From Mesorhizobium sp. SOD10 (GTDB lineage: Bacteria; Pseudomonadota; Alphaproteobacteria; Rhizobiales; Rhizobiaceae), in NCBI GenBank assembly GCA_000824805.1, contig CCNA01000056.1, positions 39,428 to 103,427 on the forward strand: 64,000 bases of DNA. Direction: 5' to 3'. This document shows, piece by piece, positions 50,344 to 58,164 of this stretch. Both the position numbers and the translations under genes were made by a program. Numbering within the stretch: position 1 is the first letter of the stretch; the number at the start of each line of letters is the position of its first letter. Below the pieces are notes generated by a model, which saw only the letters and a program-made list of their open reading frames with translations, was not told the DNA's origin and did no database searches.

Positions 50344-50384
50344 TCCCGCAAAGTGGCAACCGGTTTGCGGACAAGATCATGGTC
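50336..50384. repeat. Palindromic repeat, family B copy 3
   Basis: Outer stem GACCATGATC (50336-50345) / GATCATGGTC (50375-50384), inner stem CCGCAAA (50346-50352) / TTTGCGG (50364-50370), loop core GTGGCAACCGG. It overlaps the ATPase stop codon. Confidence 0.8.
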
Positions 50385-50407
50385 AAACAACAAAATCAGG
50401 AACCACC

Positions 50408-50914
50408 ATGATCGATCCTGAAGCAGCCAGAGCCGAAAAACTGTCGCGCGAGCTCGACTCCGCCTTCCGCAACCGCGCCGACCTCTATCGTCTCTTCCTC
50501 GACGAGCTGACGGCCGAGCTCGGTGCCGAGAAAGCCGAGGCGGTCATGATCCGCACGATCGAAAAGCGCGGCCGGGAAGTCGCCGCGGTGGCCTTCGCCG
50601 ATTTCGGCCCCAATGATGCGCCGGCGATCGGCGAGGCGTTCCTCGCCGTCAGCCCCGATGGCGGCCGCATGTATCCGACCGATGTCGAGCGCGGGCCTGG
50701 TCACATTGCCTTCAAGGTCAAGCGCTGCCCGCTGAAGGATGCCTGGGTCGAGGCCGGAGTCGGCGCGGAGAAACTCGCCACGCTCTGCCGCATCGCCGGT
50801 GCCTTCGACCGCGGCCTGTTCGAGGCGACCGGCGTGCGTTTTGCCAATGTCACCTGGACGCCCGGCCACGGCTCCGGCTGCTGCCATATCGCGCTGACCA
50901 ATCGCGACGCCTAA
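50408..50914 (+). CDS. ATC-hydrolase-like family protein
   Basis: A 168-residue cytoplasmic protein. A helical N-terminal half (LFLDELTAELGAEKAEAVMI, then RTIEKRGREVAAVAF) leads to a Cys-containing half ending CPLKDAWVEAGV..., and GHGSGCCHIALTNRDA. This resembles the L-2-amino-thiazoline-4-carboxylate hydrolase family (ATC_hydrolase), whose active-site region has such a GxxxCC pattern; I am moderately sure. ATG 50408 follows the family B repeat by 23 bp. Its position after the peptide importer suggests it acts on the imported compound. Confidence 0.65.
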   Translation: MIDPEAARAEKLSRELDSAFRNRADLYRLFLDELTAELGAEKAEAVMIRTIEKRGREVAAVAFADFGPNDAPAIGEAFLAVSPDGGRMYPTDVERGPGHIAFKVKRCPLKDAWVEAGVGAEKLATLCRIAGAFDRGLFEATGVRFANVTWTPGHGSGCCHIALTNRDA

Positions 50915-50915
50915 A

Positions 50916-50982
50916 GCAATTCTAGGAGAAGTGTGAGAGGTTAGGCTCGGCGCCTTCGCCGTAGCCTTCCGTCCGGAATTGC
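50916..50982. repeat. Palindromic intergenic repeat, family A copy 4, with inserted stem
   Basis: GCAATTCT (50916-50923) and GGAATTGC (50975-50982) bracket a unit like 7760-7802, but with an extra GGCTCGGCGCCTTCGCCGTA segment in the middle. It separates convergent genes. Confidence 0.65.
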
Positions 50983-51009
50983 GCGAACCAAAGAGATGGA
51001 GCCGGAGAA

Positions 51010-51793
51010 TTATTCGGCAAAGACGTGCAGCTCGCCGCCCGCCTCGTCGATCGCGGCGCGCAGCTCGGCTGGCGGCTCGCGATCGGTGACGACATCGGAA
51101 ATCTCGCTCAGCGCGCAGACGCGTTCGAGCCCGCTGCGGCCGAACTTGTCATTGGTCACGACCAGCATGGTCGACCGACCGCGCCATCATCGCCCGCTTC
51201 ACCGCCGCCGCGCCCGAGATCATGTCGCTTGGCCCCTCGGCGTTCAGCGCCGAGGCGCCGATGATGGCGACGTCGGCATTGTAGCGGCGCACGAATTCGA
51301 CCGTGTCCTCGCCGAGCACGGCGGCCTCGCGGCTGTCATAGGTGCCGGGGCAAAGGATGACGCGGAACCCGGGGTTGGCGCCGGCCACCGAGGCGACGCC
51401 CACGGAATTGGTGATGATCGTCAGGTCCCGGCCGAGCTGCGACCGGCTGCGCGCGACCTCGTAAGTGGTCGACCCGCCGTCGATCATCACGATGCGGCCT
51501 TTCTCGATCAGTCCGGCGGCGCCGCGCCCGATGCGCGCGCGCTCCTCTACCAGGGTGAGGCCGCGTTCGGCGATCGCCGGTTCCGATGTCACCAGCGAAA
51601 TGGTGGCGCCGCCATAGGTCCGGTTGAGGAGCCCGGCCTCGCCGAGCTCGATCAGATCGCGGCGGATGGTCTCGCCGGCGACGCCGATCCGGCGCGCCAG
51701 CTTCGAGATGCGGATCGAGGCTGAGCGCCGAACCTCCGACAGGATCAGCTCATGTCGCTCCTTCTTCGTCAGTCGGCCCGGCTCGATATTCAT
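51010..51793 (-). pseudogene. DeoR-family regulator interrupted by a one-base frameshift
   Basis: ATG 51793 opens a DeoR protein: winged helix at about 10-62 (IRISKLARRIGVAGETIRRD) and DeoR sensor domain to about 208 (VMIDGGSTTYEVARS, IIGASAL, MISGAAAVKR). In the first frame translation stops at 51149 (214 residues) just after MMARSVDH. From about 51166 a second frame continues LVVTNDKFGRSGLERVCALS, the conserved DeoR C-terminus, to a stop at 51010-51012. A net one-base change therefore splits an otherwise intact ~255-residue gene. It may be a real mutation or a sequencing error; there is no slippery site. Confidence 0.8.
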
Positions 51794-51864
51794 CGGTCTT
51801 CCTTCCCGGGATTTCGTTCCCGGCGCAGCGACATTAGCCACGGCAGAGGCAGGAAAGCCAGCCC

Positions 51865-52010
51865 GGGGTCTGCTGAGATTCAGGTCAGGCCGAGCCGAAA
51901 ATGGTGGTTTCAGAGAACCGGAGCGGAACGTACTTGAAAGTACGTGAGCAACCGGAAGCGCAGGAGACCGCCATTTGCAGGCCGGCCTCACCTGAATATC
52001 AGCAGACCCC
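51865..52010. repeat. 146-bp palindromic element with perfect central hairpin
   Basis: GGGGTCTGCTGA (51865-51876) at the left mirrors TCAGCAGACCCC (51999-52010) at the right. Inward are ATTCAGGT../..ACCTGAAT and AAATGG../..CCATTT pairs, and the centre is ACGTACTT-GA-AAGTACGT (51928-51944). The right end touches the oxidoreductase stop codon (52010-52012). Transcribed leftwards it would form a long stem that could terminate the puu-like operon. Related elements are dispersed in rhizobial genomes as far as I know. Confidence 0.7.
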
Positions 52011-53308
52011 TAGTGACGCAGCCGATCGCGCATGGCGTACCACAACATGCCGAGCACATAGAGCGGGCCGCGCAGCGCCGTGCCGCCGGGGAACGGCAGC
52101 GGCGTCAACGTCGAGAACAGATCGAGCCGCGAGGCATCGCCCGTGATCGCTTCCGCGAGCAGCTTGCCCGACAGCGTCGACAGGATGACGCCCTTGCCCG
52201 AATAGCCATGCGCGAAATAGACCTCGCCATAGTGCCCGACATGCGGCAGGCGCGAGGTGGTGATCGACACCAGACCGCCCCAGGCATGGTCGATGCGGCA
52301 GCCCTTGAGCTGCGGAAAGGTCTTTTCCATATGCGGCCGCACGAAGCCGGCAATGTCGGCCGGCGGTGACGGCGTGTAGCGCTCGCCGCCGCCGAACAGC
52401 AGGCGGCCGTCCGCCGACATGCGGTAGTAGTTGACCACGAACAGCGTATCCGAAACCGCGGCGTTGGATGGGATGACGTTGCGCGCGCCCAGAGGCTCGG
52501 TGGCGACGATATAATTGCCGACCGGCATGATGCGGCCGTTGACGCGCGGCTCCAATCCCTTGAGCAGCGCATCGCCGGCCAGCACCACATGCCTGGCGCG
52601 GACCGAGCCCTTGTCGGTGAACACCCGGATGGACGGCTCGCGCTCCAGCCGGACGGCGACCGAGTTCTCATGGATGACGACACCGGCGGCAACTGCCGCG
52701 CGCGCGAGCCCCAGCGTGTAATTGAGCGGGTGCATGTGGCCGCCGAGCCTCTCGAACACCGCGCCCTGATAGGGCGTGTCGACCATCTGCCGCGCCTCGG
52801 CCGCCGACAGGATCTCGACATCGGTGAAGTTCATCACCTTGGCGAGGCATTCGGCTTCTTCCTCGAAGTCGCGCACGTCCGAGCTGCTGACCGCGCCGAC
52901 CAGATGGCCGGTCTGGCGCAAGTCGCATTCGATGCCGTGGCGCTCGATGATGTCGAGCACCAGCCCGCGCGCCTCGAAAGCCAGGTCGAACAGCGCCTTC
53001 GCCCGTTCCGGCCCGAAGGCTTTGACCAGGCTCCTGGCGCCCTTGCGCAGGCCGGGGATCATCTGGCCGCCATTGCGGCCCGAGGCGCCCCAGCCGATCT
53101 TGCCACCCTCGAGCAGCACCACTTTCAGACCACGCTCGGCCGCATGCAGCGCCGCCGAAAGGCCGGTGCAGCCGCCGCCGACCACCACCAGATCGGCTTC
53201 GACATCGCCGGCAAGTGCGGGATGGTCGGGCGCCGGATTGGCGGTGGCGACATAATAGGATTTGCCGATGTCGAGACCGGAATTGAAACCCGTCGAACGC
53301 GAGGCCAT
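52010..53308 (-). CDS. puuB: FAD-dependent amine oxidoreductase, PuuB type
   Basis: A protein of about 432 residues in the DAO fold: FAD motif LVVVGGGCTGLSAALHAAER near residue 43, the family segment IGWGASGRNGGQMIPGLR, then GHMHPLNYTLGLARAA and the C-terminal HVGHYGEVYFAHGYSGKG that covers the flavin. This is the gamma-glutamylputrescine oxidase group. ATG 53308 has AAGGTG upstream; a GTG at 53314 overlapping the synthetase stop is possible. It is co-directional with the PuuA-like gene, supporting oxidation of gamma-glutamyl-polyamine. Confidence 0.85.
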   Translation of the reverse strand: MASRSTGFNSGLDIGKSYYVATANPAPDHPALAGDVEADLVVVGGGCTGLSAALHAAERGLKVVLLEGGKIGWGASGRNGGQMIPGLRKGARSLVKAFGPERAKALFDLAFEARGLVLDIIERHGIECDLRQTGHLVGAVSSSDVRDFEEEAECLAKVMNFTDVEILSAAEARQMVDTPYQGAVFERLGGHMHPLNYTLGLARAAVAAGVVIHENSVAVRLEREPSIRVFTDKGSVRARHVVLAGDALLKGLEPRVNGRIMPVGNYIVATEPLGARNVIPSNAAVSDTLFVVNYYRMSADGRLLFGGGERYTPSPPADIAGFVRPHMEKTFPQLKGCRIDHAWGGLVSITTSRLPHVGHYGEVYFAHGYSGKGVILSTLSGKLLAEAITGDASRLDLFSTLTPLPFPGGTALRGPLYVLGMLWYAMRDRLRH

Positions 53309-53310
53309 GG

Positions 53311-54681
53311 TCACACCTTGAGCAGCAGGTGGTCGCGTTCCCAGGACGTCACGACGCTCTGGAACAGGTCGAGCTCGACGCTCTTCACGCGCAGATAGGT
53401 CTGGAAGAAATCCTCGCCGAGCAGTGCTCGGACTGGGTCGCAGGCAGCGAAACGGTCGAGCGCTTCCTCCATCGTCTTCGGCAGTGTGCTCTTGCTTTTA
53501 TAGGCATTGCCGAAGGCCTCTTCCGAGCGCGCGAGCTTCTCCTCGATGCCGAGATAGCCGGCGATCAGCGAACCGGCCATGGCAAGGTAGGGATTGGCGT
53601 CCGCCCCCGGCAGCCGGTTCTCGATGCGCCGCGCGGCGCGGCCGCCCAGCGGCACGCGCAGGCCGCAGGAGCGGTTGTCGTGCGACCATTCGATATTGGC
53701 CGGCGCGCTGTGACCCGGCCGGATGCGCCGGTAGGAATTCGCATGCGGTGCGAACAGCGGCATGATTTCGGGGATGTATTTCTGCAGGCCGCCGATGAAG
53801 TGCGAGAACATCTCACTGTCATCGCCGTCCTCGCCGGCAAACAACGGCTCGCCCTTCCTGTCCAAGATCGACATGTGCAGATGCATCGCGCTGCCGGCCT
53901 GCGCCGCGATGGGCTTGGCCATGAAGGTTGCGTGCATGCCGTTCGCTTGCGCGATCTGCCGCGCCAGGCGCTTAAACAAAAGCACCTGGTCGGCCAGCGT
54001 CAGCGGATCGCCATGCAGCAGATTGATCTCGAGCTGCGCCGTGCCGGATTCATGGATCAGCGTCTCCACTGGCAGTCCGGCGATAGCGGCATGTTCGTAA
54101 AGGCGCCGCGTCACTGCTTCGAACTCCTCCATCGCCTGCATGTCGTAAGGATGCTGCACGTTTTCCGGCCGGCCGTTGCGCCCGACCGGCGCCGTGATCG
54201 GACGATCCGGATCGGGATTTGGCGCCGTCAGGTAGAATTCGAGCTCCGGCGCCATCACCGCGCGCCAGCCGCGCTGCTTATAAAGGTCGAGCACGGCTTT
54301 CAGCACATGGCGCGGCGAAGCCATCCACGGCCGGTCGTCCATGTGGAACGTGTCGGCGAAAACATAGGCCTTACCGACGCTGCCGGGTGCAAGGCAGAGG
54401 CTCGAAACGTCCGGCACCATGCGCATGTCCGGATCCTGGTAGGCGAAGCCTTCGTCGATGGAGCCGGAATAGCGGCCGTCGATGGCAACCAGGAAGGCGC
54501 TGCTCGGCAGGTAGAGCGCGCGGTCGTCGAGCGACTTCAGGAATTTGGCGACCGGCAGGGTCTTGCCGCGCAGCACGCCGTTGACATCGGGCACGAAGCA
54601 TTCGACCTCGTTGATCGCATGCGTCTTAAGCCAGCTTTGCGTATCCGCGCCGGGGATTGAAACGTTCAGATTGTCAGGCAT
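53311..54681 (-). CDS. puuA: Glutamine synthetase-like gamma-glutamylpolyamine synthetase
   Basis: A 456-residue GS-fold protein: ELEFYL (metal Glu), SGTAQLEINLLHGD, MHLHMSILDRKGEPLF, APANIEWSHDNRSCGLRVP and a final GADANPYLAMAG. These match the GS active site, yet the N-terminal domain is that of GlnA-related PuuA proteins, not true GlnA. It would link glutamate to putrescine or another amine. The oxidoreductase gene follows by overlap. A second paralogue is at 62454. Confidence 0.85.
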   Translation of the reverse strand: MPDNLNVSIPGADTQSWLKTHAINEVECFVPDVNGVLRGKTLPVAKFLKSLDDRALYLPSSAFLVAIDGRYSGSIDEGFAYQDPDMRMVPDVSSLCLAPGSVGKAYVFADTFHMDDRPWMASPRHVLKAVLDLYKQRGWRAVMAPELEFYLTAPNPDPDRPITAPVGRNGRPENVQHPYDMQAMEEFEAVTRRLYEHAAIAGLPVETLIHESGTAQLEINLLHGDPLTLADQVLLFKRLARQIAQANGMHATFMAKPIAAQAGSAMHLHMSILDRKGEPLFAGEDGDDSEMFSHFIGGLQKYIPEIMPLFAPHANSYRRIRPGHSAPANIEWSHDNRSCGLRVPLGGRAARRIENRLPGADANPYLAMAGSLIAGYLGIEEKLARSEEAFGNAYKSKSTLPKTMEEALDRFAACDPVRALLGEDFFQTYLRVKSVELDLFQSVVTSWERDHLLLKV

Positions 54682-55174
54682 TGGTCATGTCCGTACGAAG
54701 GAGAGATCGCTTCGGCGGGCATGTCCGTTCCGGTAGGGCGTTATCTAAGCTGCGTTATCCAAGGACGGACGCCCGCCTGATGACCGGCCGCAAGGCCGGG
54801 TGCGGAGCGCCTGCACCCCTTCGGTCCAGCCGTCGCGAACGACATGCGAGCCGACCTTGGTCTCCTCCGCGCGCTGCAGGTTCTCGTGGCGGCAACAGCG
54901 CATGACTATCGGCGCTCCGCCAAAGCGCGCGCCGATGCGGCCGTGACTGGAAACGGCCGGGTGGGGGAAAGCCTTTCTACCGCTCGCATGACAAGCCTTG
55001 TCGAGAACCCGGCCTATGGTTTGGCCGATCGTTGCTCGCAGTGCAAGCCCGCCCATGGAACCGCTGCACATTGCTGGCCCAAACGGGCGGAGGGAACCGG
55101 ATACCTGCTTATACTGTTCCCCGTATGCGCCGCAGGCCGACAGGACGATTTCCGAAACAACCAGGAGTGATCAG
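54682..55174. other. 493-bp region without a recognised gene
   Basis: Only short unsupported frames run through it on both strands; none has a family I recognise or a convincing ribosome site. It should hold the promoter of the puuA-like operon and of the GFA gene at 55175. The stretch 54840-55060 (plus frame MRADLGLLRALQVLVAAT) could be a decayed gene, but I cannot support it. Confidence 0.5.
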
Positions 55175-55615
55175 ATGGAAAGCAGAGTCGATACGGGCGC
55201 ATGTTTTTGCGGAGCGGTTGCCGCCGAGATGCAGGGCGATCCGTTCTGGATCTGCTTCGATCATGACGACGACTGCCGCCGTGCGATTGGCAGCCCGCTG
55301 ACCATCTGGGTCGGCTACCGGCCGGACCAGTTCCGCTTCACGCGCGGCCAACCCCGGAACTTCTCGAGGACGAAGGGTGTCGTTCGCACCTTCTGCGGCA
55401 AATGCGGCACCTCGATCACCTATCGCGACGAAGGGCTGAGCGACGAACTCTATGTCACCATCGGCTTCTTCGATCATCCCGAGCGGTTCAAGCCGCACGC
55501 CCACGCCTATTGGCGCCTTCGGCTGCCTTGGTTGGAATTCGCCGACGATCTGCCGCGCATCGACGCCTACTCGCGGCGCCGCGATCCGACATTCGGAAAT
55601 CCCAACGACCGGTAG
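55175..55615 (+). CDS. GFA/CENP-V family zinc protein
   Basis: A 146-residue GFA-fold protein: GACFCGAVAAEMQGDP, FWICFDHDDDCRRAIGSP, then RTFCGKCGTSITYRDE. Compared with the copy at 29063, the second zinc site has an Asp/His-rich stretch (FDHDDDC) where a CxxC would be usual, so metal binding may differ. ATG 55175 follows AGGAG. It converges on the SDR gene. Confidence 0.85.
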   Translation: MESRVDTGACFCGAVAAEMQGDPFWICFDHDDDCRRAIGSPLTIWVGYRPDQFRFTRGQPRNFSRTKGVVRTFCGKCGTSITYRDEGLSDELYVTIGFFDHPERFKPHAHAYWRLRLPWLEFADDLPRIDAYSRRRDPTFGNPNDR

Positions 55616-55634
55616 CCGATTTGCCAAGAGAGCC

Positions 55635-56396
55635 TCAGCCTATGCTCTCGCCGCCATCCACCACCAGCGCCTGCCCGGTCATGAAAGACGAACGGTCGGA
55701 GACGAGGAACAGGATGGCCTCCGCGATCTCCTCCACGCTCGCCCAGCGCCCCATCGGGATCTTGGTGCGGACATAATTTTCGATCGCGTCGCGCCCGCCC
55801 ATCTGGGCGATGAACGGCGCGTTGAACGGCGTGTCGACCCAACCCGGGCAGAGCGCGTTGATGCGCACATTGTGCTTGGCGTAGTCGAGCGACATCTGCC
55901 GGGTCATCGCCACCACCGCATGCTTGGACGTGGCGTAGGCGATCATCTCGCGGTCATAGAACACGCCGGAATTGGACGCCGTGTTGAGGATCACGCCGCC
56001 GCCTTGCGCGATCATCGCCGGCATGACGGTCTTCGCCGCCAGGAATTGCGCCCGCACATTGATCCGCCATGAGGCGTCCATCCCGTCTGTGCCCACTTCT
56101 GTCAGCGTGCCGCCGACCTGGATGCCGGCATGGCTGTGCAGGATATCGATCCGGCCGTGCCGGCCGAGCGTTCCCTCGATGAGCTCTTTGACAGCCGTAT
56201 CATTGCCGACATCGGTGGCGATGGCCTCGGCGCGGCCGCCGGCTTCGCGGATGTCGGAGGCCGTTGCTTCGCCGGCCGCCGGATCACGGTCCGCGATCAC
56301 CACACAGGCCCCTTCCCTGGCCATGATCATCGCGCCAGCGCGCCCGATGCCCGACCCGGCGCCCGTCACCACGGCGATACGGTCTTTTAGGATCAT
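55635..56396 (-). CDS. Short-chain dehydrogenase/reductase
   Basis: A 253-residue classical SDR: cofactor motif TGAGSGIG near 11-18, catalytic Ser region NTASNSG and the Y-x3-K motif (YATSK), C-terminal LCPGWVDTP and QALVVDGGESIG. ATG 56396 gives MILKDRIAVVTGAGSG; the gene begins 11 bp after the stop of the permease gene, so it is probably the last member of the potADBC operon. A role in oxidising an amine-derived aldehyde or alcohol is possible but not shown. Confidence 0.88.
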   Translation of the reverse strand: MILKDRIAVVTGAGSGIGRAGAMIMAREGACVVIADRDPAAGEATASDIREAGGRAEAIATDVGNDTAVKELIEGTLGRHGRIDILHSHAGIQVGGTLTEVGTDGMDASWRINVRAQFLAAKTVMPAMIAQGGGVILNTASNSGVFYDREMIAYATSKHAVVAMTRQMSLDYAKHNVRINALCPGWVDTPFNAPFIAQMGGRDAIENYVRTKIPMGRWASVEEIAEAILFLVSDRSSFMTGQALVVDGGESIG

Positions 56397-56407
56397 GGAT
56401 TGGTCTC

Positions 56408-57220
56408 TCAAGGCGATGGTTTTCGGCGTCCGAGCTGCCATTGCGCGAGCAGCACGAGCACGACCGACGCGCAGAGCACGATCGTCGCGATGGCGTTGAT
56501 CTCCGGCGTCACGCCGCGCCGGATCGAGGCGAAGACATAAATCGGCAGTGTCGTCTGCACGCCGGCGACGAAGAAGGCGATGATGAAGTCGTCGAAGGAG
56601 AAGGTGAAGGCGAGCAGGAAACCGGCGATCACCGCCGGCATGATCTGCGGCAGCACGATCGAGCGGAACGTCGTGAGCGGCGTGGCATAGAGATCGCTCG
56701 AGGCCTCGACCAGGTTGCGGTCGAGGCTGCCGAGCCGCGTGCCGACGATCATCGTCACCAACGCCATCGAGAACAGGCCGTGCGCGGCGATGATCGAGCC
56801 GTAGCCGAGCGCAAGGCGCGGCGGCTGGTCGGTCGGCCAGAGCGAGGCGAGGAACGGATTGACGACGGCAAAGAGCTGTACCAGCGCCACCAGCGTCGAG
56901 ATGCCGATGACCACGCCCGGAACGACGATGGCCGCGCCCAGCAACGCGTCGAACAGAGCCCGCGTCCGCGTGCCGACCCGCTGCAGCCCGAGCGCCGCGG
57001 CCGTGCCGCAAAAGGCTGCGAGCAGCGCGCTCGTCGTGGCGATGAACAGGCTGTTCTTCAGCGCCTCGACCAGGAAAGGATTGGACAGCGCCTTGCCGTA
57101 CCATTGCACGGAAAAGCCGGTGAATTCGCTGGCATGATGGCCGGCGTTGAAGGAGAACAGCACGACCAGCGCGATCGGCAGATAGAGGAAGGCAAAGACA
57201 GCGATGACGAAGGCACGCAT
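56408..57220 (-). CDS. potC: Polyamine-type ABC importer, permease PotC
   Basis: A 270-residue permease with six membrane segments (FVIAVFAFLYLPIALVVLFS first) and an EAA loop of PotC type (DLYATPLTTFRSIVLPQIMP). The FNAGHHASEFTGFSVQWYGK loop is typical of the PotC/YdcV group. It overlaps the potB gene by 1 bp and precedes the SDR gene. With 57220 it makes the membrane channel. Confidence 0.9.
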   Translation of the reverse strand: MRAFVIAVFAFLYLPIALVVLFSFNAGHHASEFTGFSVQWYGKALSNPFLVEALKNSLFIATTSALLAAFCGTAAALGLQRVGTRTRALFDALLGAAIVVPGVVIGISTLVALVQLFAVVNPFLASLWPTDQPPRLALGYGSIIAAHGLFSMALVTMIVGTRLGSLDRNLVEASSDLYATPLTTFRSIVLPQIMPAVIAGFLLAFTFSFDDFIIAFFVAGVQTTLPIYVFASIRRGVTPEINAIATIVLCASVVLVLLAQWQLGRRKPSP

Positions 57221-58164
57221 CAGATCAGGTCCACCCGGCGTGCGCCCGACAACCGGGTCGAGATGCGGTTGGCGATAATCAGCACCACGACCGAGACCAG
57301 CACCAGCGTGATGGCGATGGCCGATCCGAACGGCCAGTTGCGCGATTGCAGGAAGAGATCGACGAGCGCGTTGCCGATGAAGAACACCTTACCGCCGCCG
57401 AGCAGCGTCGGGATCAAATATTCGCCGAGCAGCAGGATCATCACCAGCGAGAAGCCGGTCATCACGCCGGGCAGCGACAGTCTCAGCGTCACGCCGAGAA
57501 AGGTCGACAGCGGCGTGGCACCCAGATCGGCCGAGGCTTCCAGCAGCCGCCGGTCGAGCCTTTCCAGGCTGACATAGATCGGCAGGATCATCAGCGGCAG
57601 ATAGCCGTAGACGATGCCGAGCAGCACCGCGCCCGGCGTGTTGATCAGCCTGAGATCCTCGATGCCGACATAGGCGAGCAAAGCCGGGATGCCGCGCCCA
57701 CCGAGGATGTAAATCCAAGCATAGGTGCGCATCAAAAGGCTGGTCCAGAACGGAATGACGATCAGCGCGAGCAGGATCAGCCGCCAACGATCCGGTGCCC
57801 GCAGCGCAAGATAGTAGGCGACAGGATAGGCGACGAGCAGGCAGGCCAGCGCGCCGACCGGCGCCAGCACCATCGTGTTCCAGAAGGCCGTCGCCCGCGC
57901 CGGCAAATTGGCGTATTGCGCGAAGGTCAGCGCCGCCTGATAGCCGCCCTCCGGCGCCCGCTCGCCGACGCTGAAGATGGCGATGGCGACGAAGGGCAGC
58001 ACCAGGAAGACCACCAGCCACAGCGTCGCCGGAGCAAGCAGCAGCGCCGTCATGAGGTTTTTGCGGAAGATACTGCGGCGCATCGGGAAAGCCGGTTGGG
58101 AGCCGGCGGACTTTCGTCCGCCGGTCGCATTGTCTGGATCGGGTTTGTAACCGGTCTCGCTCAA
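57220..58164 (-). CDS. potB: Polyamine-type ABC importer, permease PotB
   Basis: A 314-residue permease with a longer cytoplasmic N-terminus (KPDPDNATGGRKSAGSQPAF), then membrane segments beginning LLLAPATLWLVVFLVLPFVA, and an EAA loop (DRRLLEASADLGATPLSTFL). It overlaps potC by 1 bp and the binding-protein gene by 4 bp. It belongs to the YdcU/PotB group for putrescine, spermidine or related amines. Confidence 0.9.
   Translation of the reverse strand: MSETGYKPDPDNATGGRKSAGSQPAFPMRRSIFRKNLMTALLLAPATLWLVVFLVLPFVAIAIFSVGERAPEGGYQAALTFAQYANLPARATAFWNTMVLAPVGALACLLVAYPVAYYLALRAPDRWRLILLALIVIPFWTSLLMRTYAWIYILGGRGIPALLAYVGIEDLRLINTPGAVLLGIVYGYLPLMILPIYVSLERLDRRLLEASADLGATPLSTFLGVTLRLSLPGVMTGFSLVMILLLGEYLIPTLLGGGKVFFIGNALVDLFLQSRNWPFGSAIAITLVLVSVVVLIIANRISTRLSGARRVDLI

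Noticed and set aside
50996..51724. Plus-strand frame opposite the DeoR gene
   Set aside because: Shadow of the frameshifted DeoR gene; the minus-strand protein has clear family sequence in both parts.
54745..55071. 108-residue frames on both strands after the puuA-like gene
   Set aside because: No ribosome site, no family, mutually overlapping.
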